Both the position numbers and the translations under genes were made by a program. Below the pieces are notes generated by a model. It saw only the letters and a program-made list of their open reading frames with translations, had not been told where the DNA came from and searched no databases. DNA of 64,000 bases from Campylorhamphus procurvoides (Eukaryota > Chordata > Aves > Passeriformes > Dendrocolaptidae). The stretch lies in contig WBMV01001018.1 of the NCBI GenBank assembly GCA_013396655.1, positions 372,001-436,000 of the forward strand. The letters run 5' to 3'. Within the stretch, counting starts at the first letter, position 1; every line of letters begins with the position of its first letter. Shown in pieces: positions 12,771 through 24,500 of this stretch.

Positions 12771-15041
12771 CTGTGAATGTTATTAGGTTTTTATTGTTCA
12801 TTCACATTGGCTTTGGGAAAATGCTGGAATTTAAACCTGTCCCTGAAACTTTTTGCCCATGTTTGTTCCTAGCCAGAGAACATCTGGCTATAAGGTTTAT
12901 TAGAGGTTCTGGCCTCCATCTTAGTGTCAGAGTTTTCACATGAAGAGATCTTTAGGAGAAAAAAGGATTCTTATATTGAAAACTATCAAGTGTTACAGAG
13001 CTAGCAGTGTGTGCTGCCACTTTGCACAGACATGCAGTCTGCCTCTGAGAGAGGCTAGATAATCTTTCTCAGTCTAATGAGAAGTTACTAATAAAGGTTA
13101 TTACTCCTGACAGCCTTGAAAATGTGAACCAGGACCACCCAGCCTGCTACATTTGGAATAAGGGATCTCAAAGCTGTAGCTATTGTAAACAGTTTTCCTT
13201 CAAAATATGGTCCCTTAGCAACTTCCAGTGGTATCTCTCACAGCTTTTGGAAAGGCTTCTGTAATAACATGTCACATGGATAAAGAAGTTCATTTATCCC
13301 ATACCATAATCCTGTAATATGGTTGTACTGGGCTTCCTCATAGCAACCTTATTGAAATTCCATTATATTCCGGCTGGCTTGATTTCCTAGGGTAGTAATA
13401 TAAAGAGGTGATGACAGAAAGTAATGGATAAGGTTGACTTTTTAATGGGTGCTGCATCTTGACTGTTTTTCCTTACAGAGAGGAAGTGATACGGAGCAAA
13501 GAAGAAGTTACATTAATGAACACAGCATATTTCTTGATGTTAATAGGATTTTCTGGTGGAGCCATCGAAGGCAATTGGCTGTGCTCCTGCATTACTGCTT
13601 CCCAAGGCAGTGCAGTTAAAAGGGAGAACTTAGTTACTCCTCTGAATTCAGTAACTCCTGTCTTCCCTCGGAGTCTCCTGTTATGCATTAAGTCATTTTT
13701 ACTGCTCCTTGGGCCTGTGATGTAACTGCTTCTCCCTCAAAGGAGGTGGTACAAACTCCTTCAACTGCATCATGTTCCCCGAGGCTGTTCTCCAAGGACA
13801 ATGCCATGGAGCTCTGAACAACAAAGGACAAAAAGCGAGCTTGCTCACTGCCAAAAATGAGCCCCAGATGGCTGGGGTGTGAAATAAAATAAATGGCCAA
13901 AGTGGGGAGTGAACCCAAAGGTCCTTGGATAGTTTCTGGATGTTAAAGGCTGGAGTAGCAGGACTGCTCCTTTAAAGCTCCCCGTTTAAGAAATTTAAAC
14001 CCACTGTGTTTTACATTTTCTGTTGGAGAATGGGTTGTGTAATAGGTGGCAACGTGAATATAGAAGTTAAATCAAGCTTTAAAGTTGTTGAACGTGTGTG
14101 GAAAAGAACTGGGTGCTACTTATGTTATGACAAACACGAATGCCTTTGATGTGGTAGTAAAGCTGTCGATGCTCAGTGGAGAAGCAGGCACAGGATTTGG
14201 GGGCTGGTGGGTATCACACATTCAGGGGGTTAAAAGCAGATAATTGCTACAGTCAGAGACAATAAAGCTGACAGTTCATATCAGAGTCTGGATGAACTTC
14301 AATTTCTGGGTAGAATGTGTTCAGTAATATGCAAGTGTAGTATCAGCTAATCTAAGACTGCAAGACATTTTAAATGGAAATAAAAGACGTGTATAAGGGT
14401 GTTTGGCTGTGAGATTTTTCTACCAGGAGCTCAGTACTTTGCTTTTTCCTCATAGCCATGGAAATTTGGTGATTTCTGCTCATGCCTTGGATATTTGCAA
14501 TTCGCCTGAAGTATCTGATTTTATGGCATTCAAAATTTTCCAACCAAGTCAGTGGTGAATTGAGAAATTAAGTTGAATTGGAAAATTGCACAGTTTGCCA
14601 AGTGTGAATGAATAATATTTGCTTTGCTTTTACATTGGGCTTTTATATTGATTATGGAGTCCATGGGAAGGGGGTGAGTGTCCCTTGGGGATGCAGAAGA
14701 GGGACATTTCTCGTGGGGTTGGTTGGCACCTGCTCACTGTAACCTGGCAGAAAGGGGAGGTTGGGTTTTCTTTGGTTGGTTTCTTACTCAAAGTAAGGCT
14801 GTTCTGCAGTGTAAGAACAAAGCACGGAGCTGAAGATGTCTCAAAATACTGGATACAATTGTATTTGGTGTGATCTGCTCATGGTGCTTCTCAGACCTGC
14901 TCTGAGGTGTATTTGTGCACCTTACGTGTGAACGAATGAGAGAAGTCGAGAAGGGTTGTGAGTGCATCAAAAGTTTTTCACATTTCCAAATTAATTGTAT
15001 AAGGAACACATAGATCTCTGAGATTTTAAATCTTCTCTTAC

Positions 15042-15126
15042 CTGTTTGAGTTCTGAATGCTGAAATTCTTTTGAACTTTCTGGAATCTTCCAATGGTGAT
15101 ACCAGCCCTGAGGAGGAGGGGATATT
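15042..15126 (-). other. Weak candidate antisense exon (85 nt)
   Basis: On the - strand the acceptor CACCCCTTCCATGCAG is followed by 28 open codons (starting NIPSSSGLVSPLEDSRKFKR) plus one base, then the strong donor CAG/GTAAGAG. The phases are 0 at the start and 1 at the end. The phase-0 start fits the phase-0 end of the candidate at 47457-47721, and the phase-1 end fits the candidate at 12696-12770. No known family is recognised, and so short a frame may well be chance. Confidence 0.1.
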
Positions 15127-18100
15127 CTGCATGGAAGGGGTGTGACACTTCTTGTTGTTCAAGTGTATTCTCCTTCATGATTTGCACTGGCAAAGGATCT
15201 GGTCTAGATTAAAACAGTTGCAAGTTGAGCAGCATTCTAGTTGTGCTTCACCTTGTTCTCTTCCATCTCTGCTGATCATGCTTTTCATACTGATTAGACT
15301 CATTTTCTGTTTGCTGTTATTGTGAGTGGAGTTCCAGGAGACATCATCTGAACTGGATGAGACCCTTCCAGGTGTGTGAACATGAGGGATGCAGCTGAAG
15401 TTTCTCCTCCAGGCAAACATGACCTCTTGCCTTGAAACCAAGTTTTCCTACCAGTATTTAGTTTTTTTAACTCAACCAAAAGTTATCCAGAAGACAAGAA
15501 AAGGAGCAAAGCAAAAAAAAATCATAAATCTTCAAATAACCTTGGCAAAGTGAAAGTCTTTTCCTGCATTTGTTTCCCAGAATGATCCTGCTCGGGGTCT
15601 TCAGTTTACCTCGAGGCTGGTAGTGTTGTTTCCTTCCAGCCTTCAGTGGTTGTTTCTCACTCTGTGTTTTAATAGTCAGGGGAATCTTAATAGTTAAGTT
15701 TCTCGCCTATCCCAGCTTCAGACAGAGGAAGGAATATGATTAGCCTGGTTGGAGCCAGGAAGGCAGGAATTTCACAGTTAATAACTTCTCCATTGTTTTT
15801 TCAAGGGCCCTTGATACTCTGTGATTGACACGGAGGTTGTTTCCCTCCATCCCTTTGCCTTCAGGACACGGAACCCCCACTCGGGCAGCAGGCTGAGGGA
15901 GGAAGGGGGAAACTGGCACTTGTTATATATAGGAGCCAAATATTTTTGGGAGGTGAGAAGGGAGTGTTTGTCCTGTGTTGCAACAGTGGGTTTGATGCTA
16001 AATGTGGCTGCTCTAAAGAAAACAATAATAAACCAGAAGACAGTATTGCATGGATGGGAATTTTAAAGGTTGCAAATTCTATAAATCTGCATTTTAGGCC
16101 ATTTGAATAATAAAGCAAAAAATGCAGTTTGTAACATGACAAAGCTGTGAAGTGCGTGTATTAATCTGATGTGAAAACAGAAGTCAGCATCCAAAATAAC
16201 TAAGAGGAGCAAAAAGGGCATATTTGGAGGCATGGGAGGGTACAGGAGTTGGGACAGAGGGGCTCTGGCTGAAATGATGTGAGGAGGAAGCGATGATACA
16301 CAGAAATGCATCATCTACACACACATCTGTCTCTTGGCTGCAGCTGTAATTATGACTTTTTTGTGGTGGGCAGAGATAGTATGCATATATATGCATGTTA
16401 CACATTCCATAGAAGTGCTTTTCCAGTACTCTGGGATTTCATACACTGGTATTTAAACCCTGTATTCCTCTGTAAGGTGCTTAGAAGAGTCAAATCACTG
16501 CTATGCCTGCGTCTATATGAGGGATTTTGAGAGGGTGAAACTGCCTTCTATCTAAATGTAAATCAACTCTAGATAAGTTTATACCCTAGGCTGAATTTTT
16601 CAGTTTTCTAGGCAATCTTAGTTATTAAAGGTGTGCCAGTGATTTATAATAATTTCAGAAGGAGCAGTTCTTCACTTCCAGAGTAAATTCCTGCCTACAG
16701 AAGTTTGGGCTTTTACCTTCTAACACTTCCATCTCCCTAAACAGCTTCCAGCAGAGCCACAGGTGAGTATGAGCCTGGTGAGGGAGCACTGTCTAGTGTG
16801 GTGGCCTCCCTGGGTGCCTTGGAGGTGACATGTGGACACCTGGAATCCCACTGCTTACACATCCAGAACTATTGTGTGCAGTTGGTGCCTGGCCAACTTT
16901 TTTGGGGTCACTTCTGGGGACCTGAGGAGCAGACTAACAAAACACAATGTGCTGAGTTCTATTTGCCAAGCACAGTAGTGGTTAAAGTGGTCTGGAAGAT
17001 GGAGCTTGTTGACTGCACAGCCAGCATGTGTCTAATCAGACTTAATAAATTTGACTCAGTGCAGGTATTGCCAGAGCTGCTCTGGCTCCTGGAGAGCTTC
17101 TCTGCACAGTTCTTCAGCTTCCAGGAGGCTTTATTAGTCTGGACTCCATGCTGTGCACATCCAGAGCTGCTTCTGCTGCAGCACTGGAGCTAATCTCCTC
17201 CGTGGCACTGCCTGATTGTGCACCATTCTGCCCAGTGCTCCGGATTCCAGGAATACTTCCCAGGTCTTGTTAGCTGTAAAACATCCAGTTCAAAACACAT
17301 GGGGGACTGAGCAGCTGCTTCCCATCCAGCAGGCCCAGGTCAAATACTGGGGAGCAGATCCTGCCTGGCTCTGTGCCCAGGGCCCTCCCTGGCTGTACCT
17401 GGGTGCTGGGTGGTGCTGGGTCCAGGCTGGCTGTGTGTCTGGCATGAAGGGAAGAGACCAGTTCCAAGCTTTTTCATTGCACTGTGCTGAGTCCCAGCTG
17501 GCATTCCCAGTTTGAACAGTCCCAAGGATTTAGTGTGACAATCAAAATCTGACTGATTTCGAGCATGAGAAAATGGAAATTAGATTTTTTGAATTGTAAT
17601 TCCACTGTTTAGGTTCAGAAAGCTGAGATGTCCTTCCTTCATGGTGTGGCCAGGTACAGTTGTACAGGTGGCTGGGATTTAAATTCAATCTCCAGGTATG
17701 CTGCATTGTTGTTATTTCTATTTTAAATCTAAAATAGAAAAATCAGGATCATAAATATAAAATCAGGAATATCTGTATTTGTTAATAAAGTGCAATCCCG
17801 AGGACAATGTCCACAAAGTCATTTTGCAAGATTTTGGCTCGTTGTGTTCATGAACTTTCTGCAGCCACCTTTATTTCACTGCCATAACACTCAACTTCAC
17901 CATTTCCAAAGCATTTTTAGGAGGAAATCAGAAATATTGCTGCAATTGAAATGGCCCACCTGGCAGGACCAAGGTTTGGGCAGCAACGTGATGGTGAAAG
18001 GCCTGGCCAAGCATGGGGCATTTCTGTGTAACCTTTCTTTGGCATTTGGGGTCCTTTGGTGAGAGAAGGGGCTGCAGCATGATGTGCTCAGCCTGGCCTT

Positions 18101-21100
18101 TGCTCTTCTCCCCAGAACTGTGCTGGCATTCCTACTGTTTGCTTCACCTTGCCCTGGGAGGTTCCCTGCCTGTCCTAGAGCCCACTGAGAGATGAGGAGA
18201 AACTGCAGCTCTTGTCAAATGATGTGTTGGGAACTATCCCAGTGCATTTCATGTGTGTTTGGCACTTCTTTGTCCAACTGGAGGAAACAGTGCTTATAAA
18301 TGACCATTCAGAATATTTGGTCTTTTCATTAAATAATCTTTAAACACGTCTGTGTCTCTTTTTTGGAATTTGAAAACATCCTGTCTGGTACTTTGATACT
18401 TCTGTATTGAGGACTTTGCTAATGGCCTTTCTCTCAAGCCCAGGAGGAGAAATAAGAGGTGTCATTGGAATTTTTTTTTGAGGCTATTGGTGGCTTTTTG
18501 GCACATAATAAATATAAGCATGTTAAATGTATCCTAAGGCAAATATGTCTTCATTTCTGTGAGGTGATCTAGTCTTACATTTCAGTGAGTATTGCAGTGG
18601 AGTCTATTTACAACTATAATACAGTAGGTGATGTCCAAAAGAAACAAACCCCTGTTTGTTCCCTGAGTTCCCCCAAGAATCAAACTATGAATAAAATGTC
18701 TTTTGGCAGAAATTTCAACTTGAAATAAATCTTAGGAAGTGGTGGAAGGTTGGTTGGGGAGTCCCATAGCTTGAACCAAGACAGCAGTAACCATGGACTC
18801 TTCAAATATTTGTTGTTAATTTGCTTGGTTATCAATTCTTGCTGCAGGCTTTGGTTGTGGCAGAAATGCTGTGCCCCTGCAGCATGTGGAGGATGGTGCC
18901 CAGAACTGCTGGGTCACTTGGCAAATCCAGCTTATCTGAGGTCAAGCAAAGCAAGAATGTCATTGAGTTCCTGACCTTGGTACGTGGGTTCAGTTTGCTC
19001 ACGGTCATAGTGCAACAAGACCCTCATTTATAATGATATAGTGTTAAAAATATTAAATACATTTAGACCCACATGAAAATTTTAGTGCTGGTGAAGAGCA
19101 GGTCATAATGTGAGCTTTGCAAAAGTGTCCTTGTGTGGACTTGACTTCACGTAATTCTTGAAAGAAAATCAACACCAAGGGAACGTTAGGATGAAATCTT
19201 AAAATGCTTAGGACAATTTAAAAGGGCAGCTGAGAACTTATTCCATCACAGGTAGTGTAGTGTTGGCCCAGGTAAATAATAGGAAATAATTATAAATCTT
19301 CTGCATTAATTTGATAGTGAGTTAGGGGAAAAAAATTGATGTTAGGTTCATTTTTTTCCCTCTGAGTTTGCGCCACTGTGAGTTGTAAATGTTTGACTTC
19401 TGAGCTTGCAAGCTTTCTAAGCTTGAAAATACAATGTTTTGTTCCTACAGATATTGTCTGCTCATTGGTGTGAAACCTCCTGTTCTAGAAACTTAATCTG
19501 ATTTTGATTAGCTTCTTTGGCTTAAAGCAGGAAGCAGAAACTCAGCATTTGTGAAATCCTTGCAAGTAGAGAAAAAAACACTCTTAAAACATATTCCTTG
19601 GCTGTTGCTTTGAGATAAGCAAGATGAGTTTGGGTAATTGTGTGTACATTGTGAGATCTGAAATGACAATCAGACACAGGAATAAATATTTGACAACATG
19701 TGGAATAGATTTATTTCCCTCATAGTTGTTTTTGGTCTGATTGATAAATAAGTTGAGTATGTTCAGTGTTTCTCAGTAACTGGTGGCAGGTCAGGTGAAT
19801 GAGGATGGAGCTGAGGAGTGCTAAGCCCTGTATTGTCAGAAGTATTTTTTCCTTATAGTTCATCCTGTTCCTCCAGAAAATAAACATGCTTAACTGAAGT
19901 AAGGAATTTAATGAGGGTTAATAGCACATTCTTATCAACCTTGAATTAAACAAGATTAGGTTTACTGAGATAAGAAATTCAGAAATGTCACGTGGGTTTA
20001 AGGGAATCCAGTTCAAAATCTTTCCATGTCCTTTCCCAACTGCAAACTTGTGCTTAGTATCTCTCACGTTCTTGTTTAGTGTTTCATCTACTGGTTTGTT
20101 CGTTCATCTCAGCAGTGGAATTGGGAAGTTGGTAAAAGCAGTAGGAAATAACCACTGTTTGCCTCTGCTGAGGTGAGCATGTGGTGTGTGTGACACAGAG
20201 CACTCCGGCTCGGGGAGCAGGATTGCAGCAGCAGCCTTTGATCTGTTCTAGGTGTCAGAAAGAGAAGTTAATGCTCCCCTCTCTTCCAGCAACCTTTTAT
20301 CTGCAAGGCATATTCATATGGTAGCCATGTGAAATCTCTGCCATATGAAACCCCACAACATTAGTTTGATCTTCCGAGGAAGGGCTTTCAATTCCAAAAG
20401 TTCTTGAATTTTGATAGTGAAATTACTCAGTGTGCAGGAAAACTGGAAAGCAGATATCGAGTGCAAAGTAACAGTGGATTTATAAAAGTTCCAGGTGTCT
20501 TTTGGGGATCAAAACTTCAGCAAAAAATAGATCTGCTCTCTAAGTGAACTTGTAAGGTAGATTGGGATCAAAGGGGGCGTAAAGACAGCCTTATAAATGA
20601 ACTTCCAGGAGTCAGCTTCCCGTGTGGAACCGGGAGTTGTATGTAATTAGTTCAGGTCAACTTCATTGGGATAAAGCGAGTGAGTGTTTTTATTGTCAAA
20701 CGACAGAGAAAGGGTTGAAGCAAAAGGCTTGTGTCTTACAAGTGGAGCTGCTTTTCGATTTCACAGGGCTGTCACGCCTCTCAGGGAAGGAGCTCACGCT
20801 TTTTATAGCTGCCAGGCTGCCAGGGCTGGGAACAGTTGTTTGCTGAAAACTGGCAAGTTGTCATCAGTGTAAAACTTCTCCTAGGGAGTGAGTAAAAGGG
20901 ACTAATGTATAAACATTAATCTGTTCTCTGAAGGGTTTCGGGAGGAATCTTGACGATTAATATTCTATTTCAAGTCACCGTGTAGCGGGCTGCTTACCCA
21001 TATGTTCTTATGTTCTACAACAGTGCTCGTGTTTTCAAAGTGAAGCTTCAAGCAAATTCTTCAAAAAATGAAGTAATAGTTGTGTGTCCTGTAGGACTGA

Positions 21101-21504
21101 TAGCTAATCTGGGTATAAGCTTGGTTGGTCGAGTAACTGATTTGACTGTGCCTGTATTTTCCAAGGAGAGGGAAAATGCAGGGACCTGCTGTAGCTATTG
21201 CTGGGCAGGGTGAGCTGACTGTGATTCACCAGCAGTGGGGCATCCAGAGGGAAACTGAAACCATTGCTTTGTTCTTTTTATCCATGTTCAGACATTCCAG
21301 CTTTGTGGTGACTGTCCCCTGGCTCCCCACCTCGCCCATGGAGGCAGGTGATCTACAGCTGGCACAGTGTGTGGCTCCTGGCTGAATAATGTGCTCTATG
21401 CATGAGGTTCCGTGCAAGGGGACCTTCATGTGTCTATGTATAACAAAATAAACCTCTTAAACCAGAAGATAATCTATTTTTTTATTCTAATTGTACCTGT
21501 TTAG

Positions 21505-21576
21505 GCGTTTGAACAAGAACAAATTGCAAGTCCTTCCAGAGCTGCTTTTTCAGAACACACAGAAGTTAACCAGACT
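21505..21576 (+). CDS. SLIT3: SLIT3 internal coding exon (next LRR of domain D1, probably exon 4)
   Basis: This second 72-nt exon encodes the next 24-residue leucine-rich repeat of D1. The first base (G) completes the Leu codon begun at 454-455; 23 codons follow (RLNKNKLQVLPELLFQNTQK, then LTR) and the exon ends with CT of another split Leu codon, so both exons have the same phase and either could be skipped without a frameshift. The acceptor TTTAG (ending 21504) follows a T-rich tract with a branch-like TTCTAAT; the donor is GTAAGT (21577-21582). From memory the human SLIT3 segment is nearly identical (S to N and P to Q near the end), whereas SLIT2 (NHLQLFPELLFLGTAK) and SLIT1 differ more. 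This is the strongest evidence that the gene is SLIT3. The D1 LRRs lie on the extracellular protein; the main ROBO-binding surface of the family is in D2, which is not in this window. Confidence 0.94.
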
Positions 21577-24500
21577 GTAAGTATAATCTGATTTATCTTT
21601 CTGTTGTATGTTCTTTACTGTACAGATCTGCACCGCTGTGTTTTGACTGTGGTGAGAGGTTTAATTTTTGTGACATTAAACTGCTAGTTGGTCAGGATTT
21701 TTTTAAAGGATGTCTTATGTTTGCATGTGTGTAGGGGTAATTTGGTAGAGCACAAATATCAGAGGGAAGGGAAACCCCAACATTCTTCTGTTCCTCATAT
21801 ATTCACCATGCTGATGTCAAGGTGACTGATTTCCAACTCTCTGTGTAGATTTAGAGAAACCACGAAAAGTGGCAACTTCTCATATCCAGTACAGTCTAGA
21901 TGTCCACAAAGAGAGATTGCATGTTTTTATTTAAAAATAATACACAGAGTTAAACTTTATTTTTTAGCATTAAAAGTTATCTTTTTAACTAAGTCAAGGC
22001 AGACCAGCAAAGTTTTGGCTGTTGCCTTGTCAATCAGGAAGATGAGGAAATATGGAGTGGTAAAGAATTCTTTTTGCTTGAAATATAAAACCTGTGCTAT
22101 GTTTAGATGGCATCAAGGCCCATTTGAATAGCAAGAGAAGGCCAACACAAGCTTGGAATTATTTCTTTTTGGTGGGAGGAGGGTGAGGGTGGTGTCAGAA
22201 TAATGACTGGATGATTTATAAAACGTATTTTTTTTTTAAATGTATGAAAATTAAATGGATGATCAGGTGCCTGCACAGTTACTGTCACAAAAAGAATCAT
22301 CTGCTTTTTTAAATGAGTAGTAAAAAGCTGTTTGAAATCCCTTTCTGGATCCTGCCACAGTTAAACTTTGATCCAGACTGGCTTCTTGAAAGATGTTCCA
22401 TATGGTAAAACTGTTCTTTTAATGCTTGGCTTTGTGGATTGAAGATCAGATCCCAAGACTTGTGACTTGGGCAGTGAAATTGTGAAGTTGCTACTTGTTG
22501 GTTGTAATACCTCGATCTGCATCCAAGCAAACCATTTAGGCAGTGCAGTAACTTTTTCACCCTGTGAAAATACAACTCACAGGGTGATAGTGCAGATTAA
22601 TTTTGGAATCAGGTGACTCTTTAAAGAATTAGGATCTTTGCTGGTGTTTAAAAGAGGCAAGTTAGACAGTGATATTGGTACAGTTGGGAGAATTTCTTTA
22701 ATAAACTTTTGGTGTTGTCCAAACTTGCTCATGAAAAACTGTACAAGTAAGTCAATGGCATTGTGCTGCAGATTAAAAAAAGATATAAAATGTATATAAT
22801 TATAAGATACAGCGGTCTTTTAGTCTTAAAATCATTGCAAAATCTTTGTTGGCCTTGTTTTGCAAGCTTTGTTGTTGACTCCTGAATGCCCTAGAATATA
22901 TTTGCTCAATGGTTTTGCTTGAGCTGAGCGATTTGATTGTGTTTCCTAATGTTCTTTGCATGGTTTTTGAAATGTTGTGTCCTGAAACTCCTCCTGAGTA
23001 TAAATTTGAGCTGGGATTACTTGCAGCTACCTTTGTCTGGAAGGTGCCAGTTGTATTTATTTCTTAGAAGAGTCAGTTCATGCGGGTTGGTGATGCTTTC
23101 AAGATAAAAAAAATTTATAGAGTTTGTCTGCATCGCTACAAATTCCAGTTTAACCTGTTGGAAATTGCTGTGTGAGTGGTTGCCCTGCACGTGGCTGTCA
23201 TGGAGCAGGAGGAACTTTTGGTAATTTGTGGTTTGGATGGAAGGTTGTTGATAACTTGTACCTCACACAAAGAAAAGTGAAGAGAGTTGAGGTTTTTCAA
23301 TACCAGAGAGTGAATTTTTGAGTAGATCATGATATATGGTAGTCCTCAACAGCAAGGATAATCATTTTGTTTTTAGAATATAAGGGTTGTAATAAAATTA
23401 GAGAGTAGCATGATTAATCTGAATGCTGTGTCCTGTAATGCCTCCCCACGGATGCTGTCGGGACGTTTGTCTTTATTCACTGACACTCACTCAAAGTCTT
23501 GCTTGCTGTTTAATAGGGCGTTAGATAGATCACTTTAGCACTGTTTGTCAGAAGAAACTGGCTTTTTCCTTTGAAGATCCAAGTGTTGTATAAATATAAT
23601 GTGGATTTTAAGTAAATAAATCTTAGCTAAGTGAGCTCTTAGAGTTCCGAGTGTGGGTTGGATCTATGTTTTGAAGACACGGGATAAAAATGAGACATTT
23701 TCTCCCTGTTGTCATTTGTGAAAATATCCACATGTACACGTTTATGGTTGGTTTTTCTTGGTTTGTGTCCCTGTCGTGGTCCTGCTGCTGGCACAGCCAG
23801 AGCTGGGCTCTCTGTGCTCACCTGCCTGAAATGCAGCAGTTCTCTCTGCTCACACGTGGGGAAGAGAAGAGGCTTGGGCTTGGATTTCCCTCCTACAGCT
23901 GCTCTGACCCAGCTTGCCAGAAGAAAGCAGAGCTGAGAGAGTGATGAGAGGGAAGAAAAGTGGTGAAACAAAGATGGATTAAGGCTGATGCAGGGGGGAT
24001 GGAGATTCTGTGGAATTTAAGAGGAGTGAATTAAAATGAACATTAAAAAGCATAGACGATGTTGATGTTAATTTTCATTTTTCATGGTACAGCTCTATCA
24101 TTCCTGCTGATGTGTTTCCAAACTCTTGACTTCGGGTTACTATTAGTCCATTGTTTTATTCTTAGGAGTTATAATCCTCATAAAGCAGAAAGTCCAAAAT
24201 GGAGTATTTCAATTGTGTAATGTTGCTGCAGCTCAAATGATGCAAAGTTGGAAGAAGTAAATATTTCTGTGCAGTATGTCCAAACTGTAAAATTTGGATT
24301 TATTCCTTGAAACTCACGTCTTGTCCATGTAGGAAACAGACATGAATTCTGTGACTCTTAGAGCTGCTCTCTTCAGCAGGATTGCAGTGAATGTAACAGC
24401 CCACAGCTTTGTTAGTCAAGGTACAAGCTTGGGGTTTGTTTTCTTTTTTTATTTTGATATAAAACTAAGCAGAGAGATGACATTTTAAGTTTGGTAACTT

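Larger units (their letters stand above)
456..21504 (+). other. SLIT3: SLIT3 intron between the two LRR exons (21,049 bp)
   Basis: The intron runs from GTAAGT at 456 to TTTAG at 21504. It is mostly AT-leaning unique sequence. It holds an A/C-rich tract (1619-1676), a dispersed 130-bp direct repeat (3540-3670 and 4103-4232), a 14-bp minisatellite (9321-9383), GC-richer pockets (about 6450-7050 and 16750-17520) and two weak antisense exon candidates (12696-12770, 15042-15126). Open frames of up to 187 codons exist on both strands, but none shows a known domain. No CR1 copy was recognised here. A pyrimidine-rich decoy acceptor lies at about 3919-3932 (T run followed by CCCAG). Confidence 0.85.

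Noticed and set aside
15175..15441. 88-codon open frame on the - strand with an internal AAG/GTGAAG donor-like site
   Set aside because: It would end in phase 1, while the neighbouring candidate at 15042-15126 starts in phase 0, and the available acceptors have weak pyrimidine tracts. The two cannot be joined consistently.
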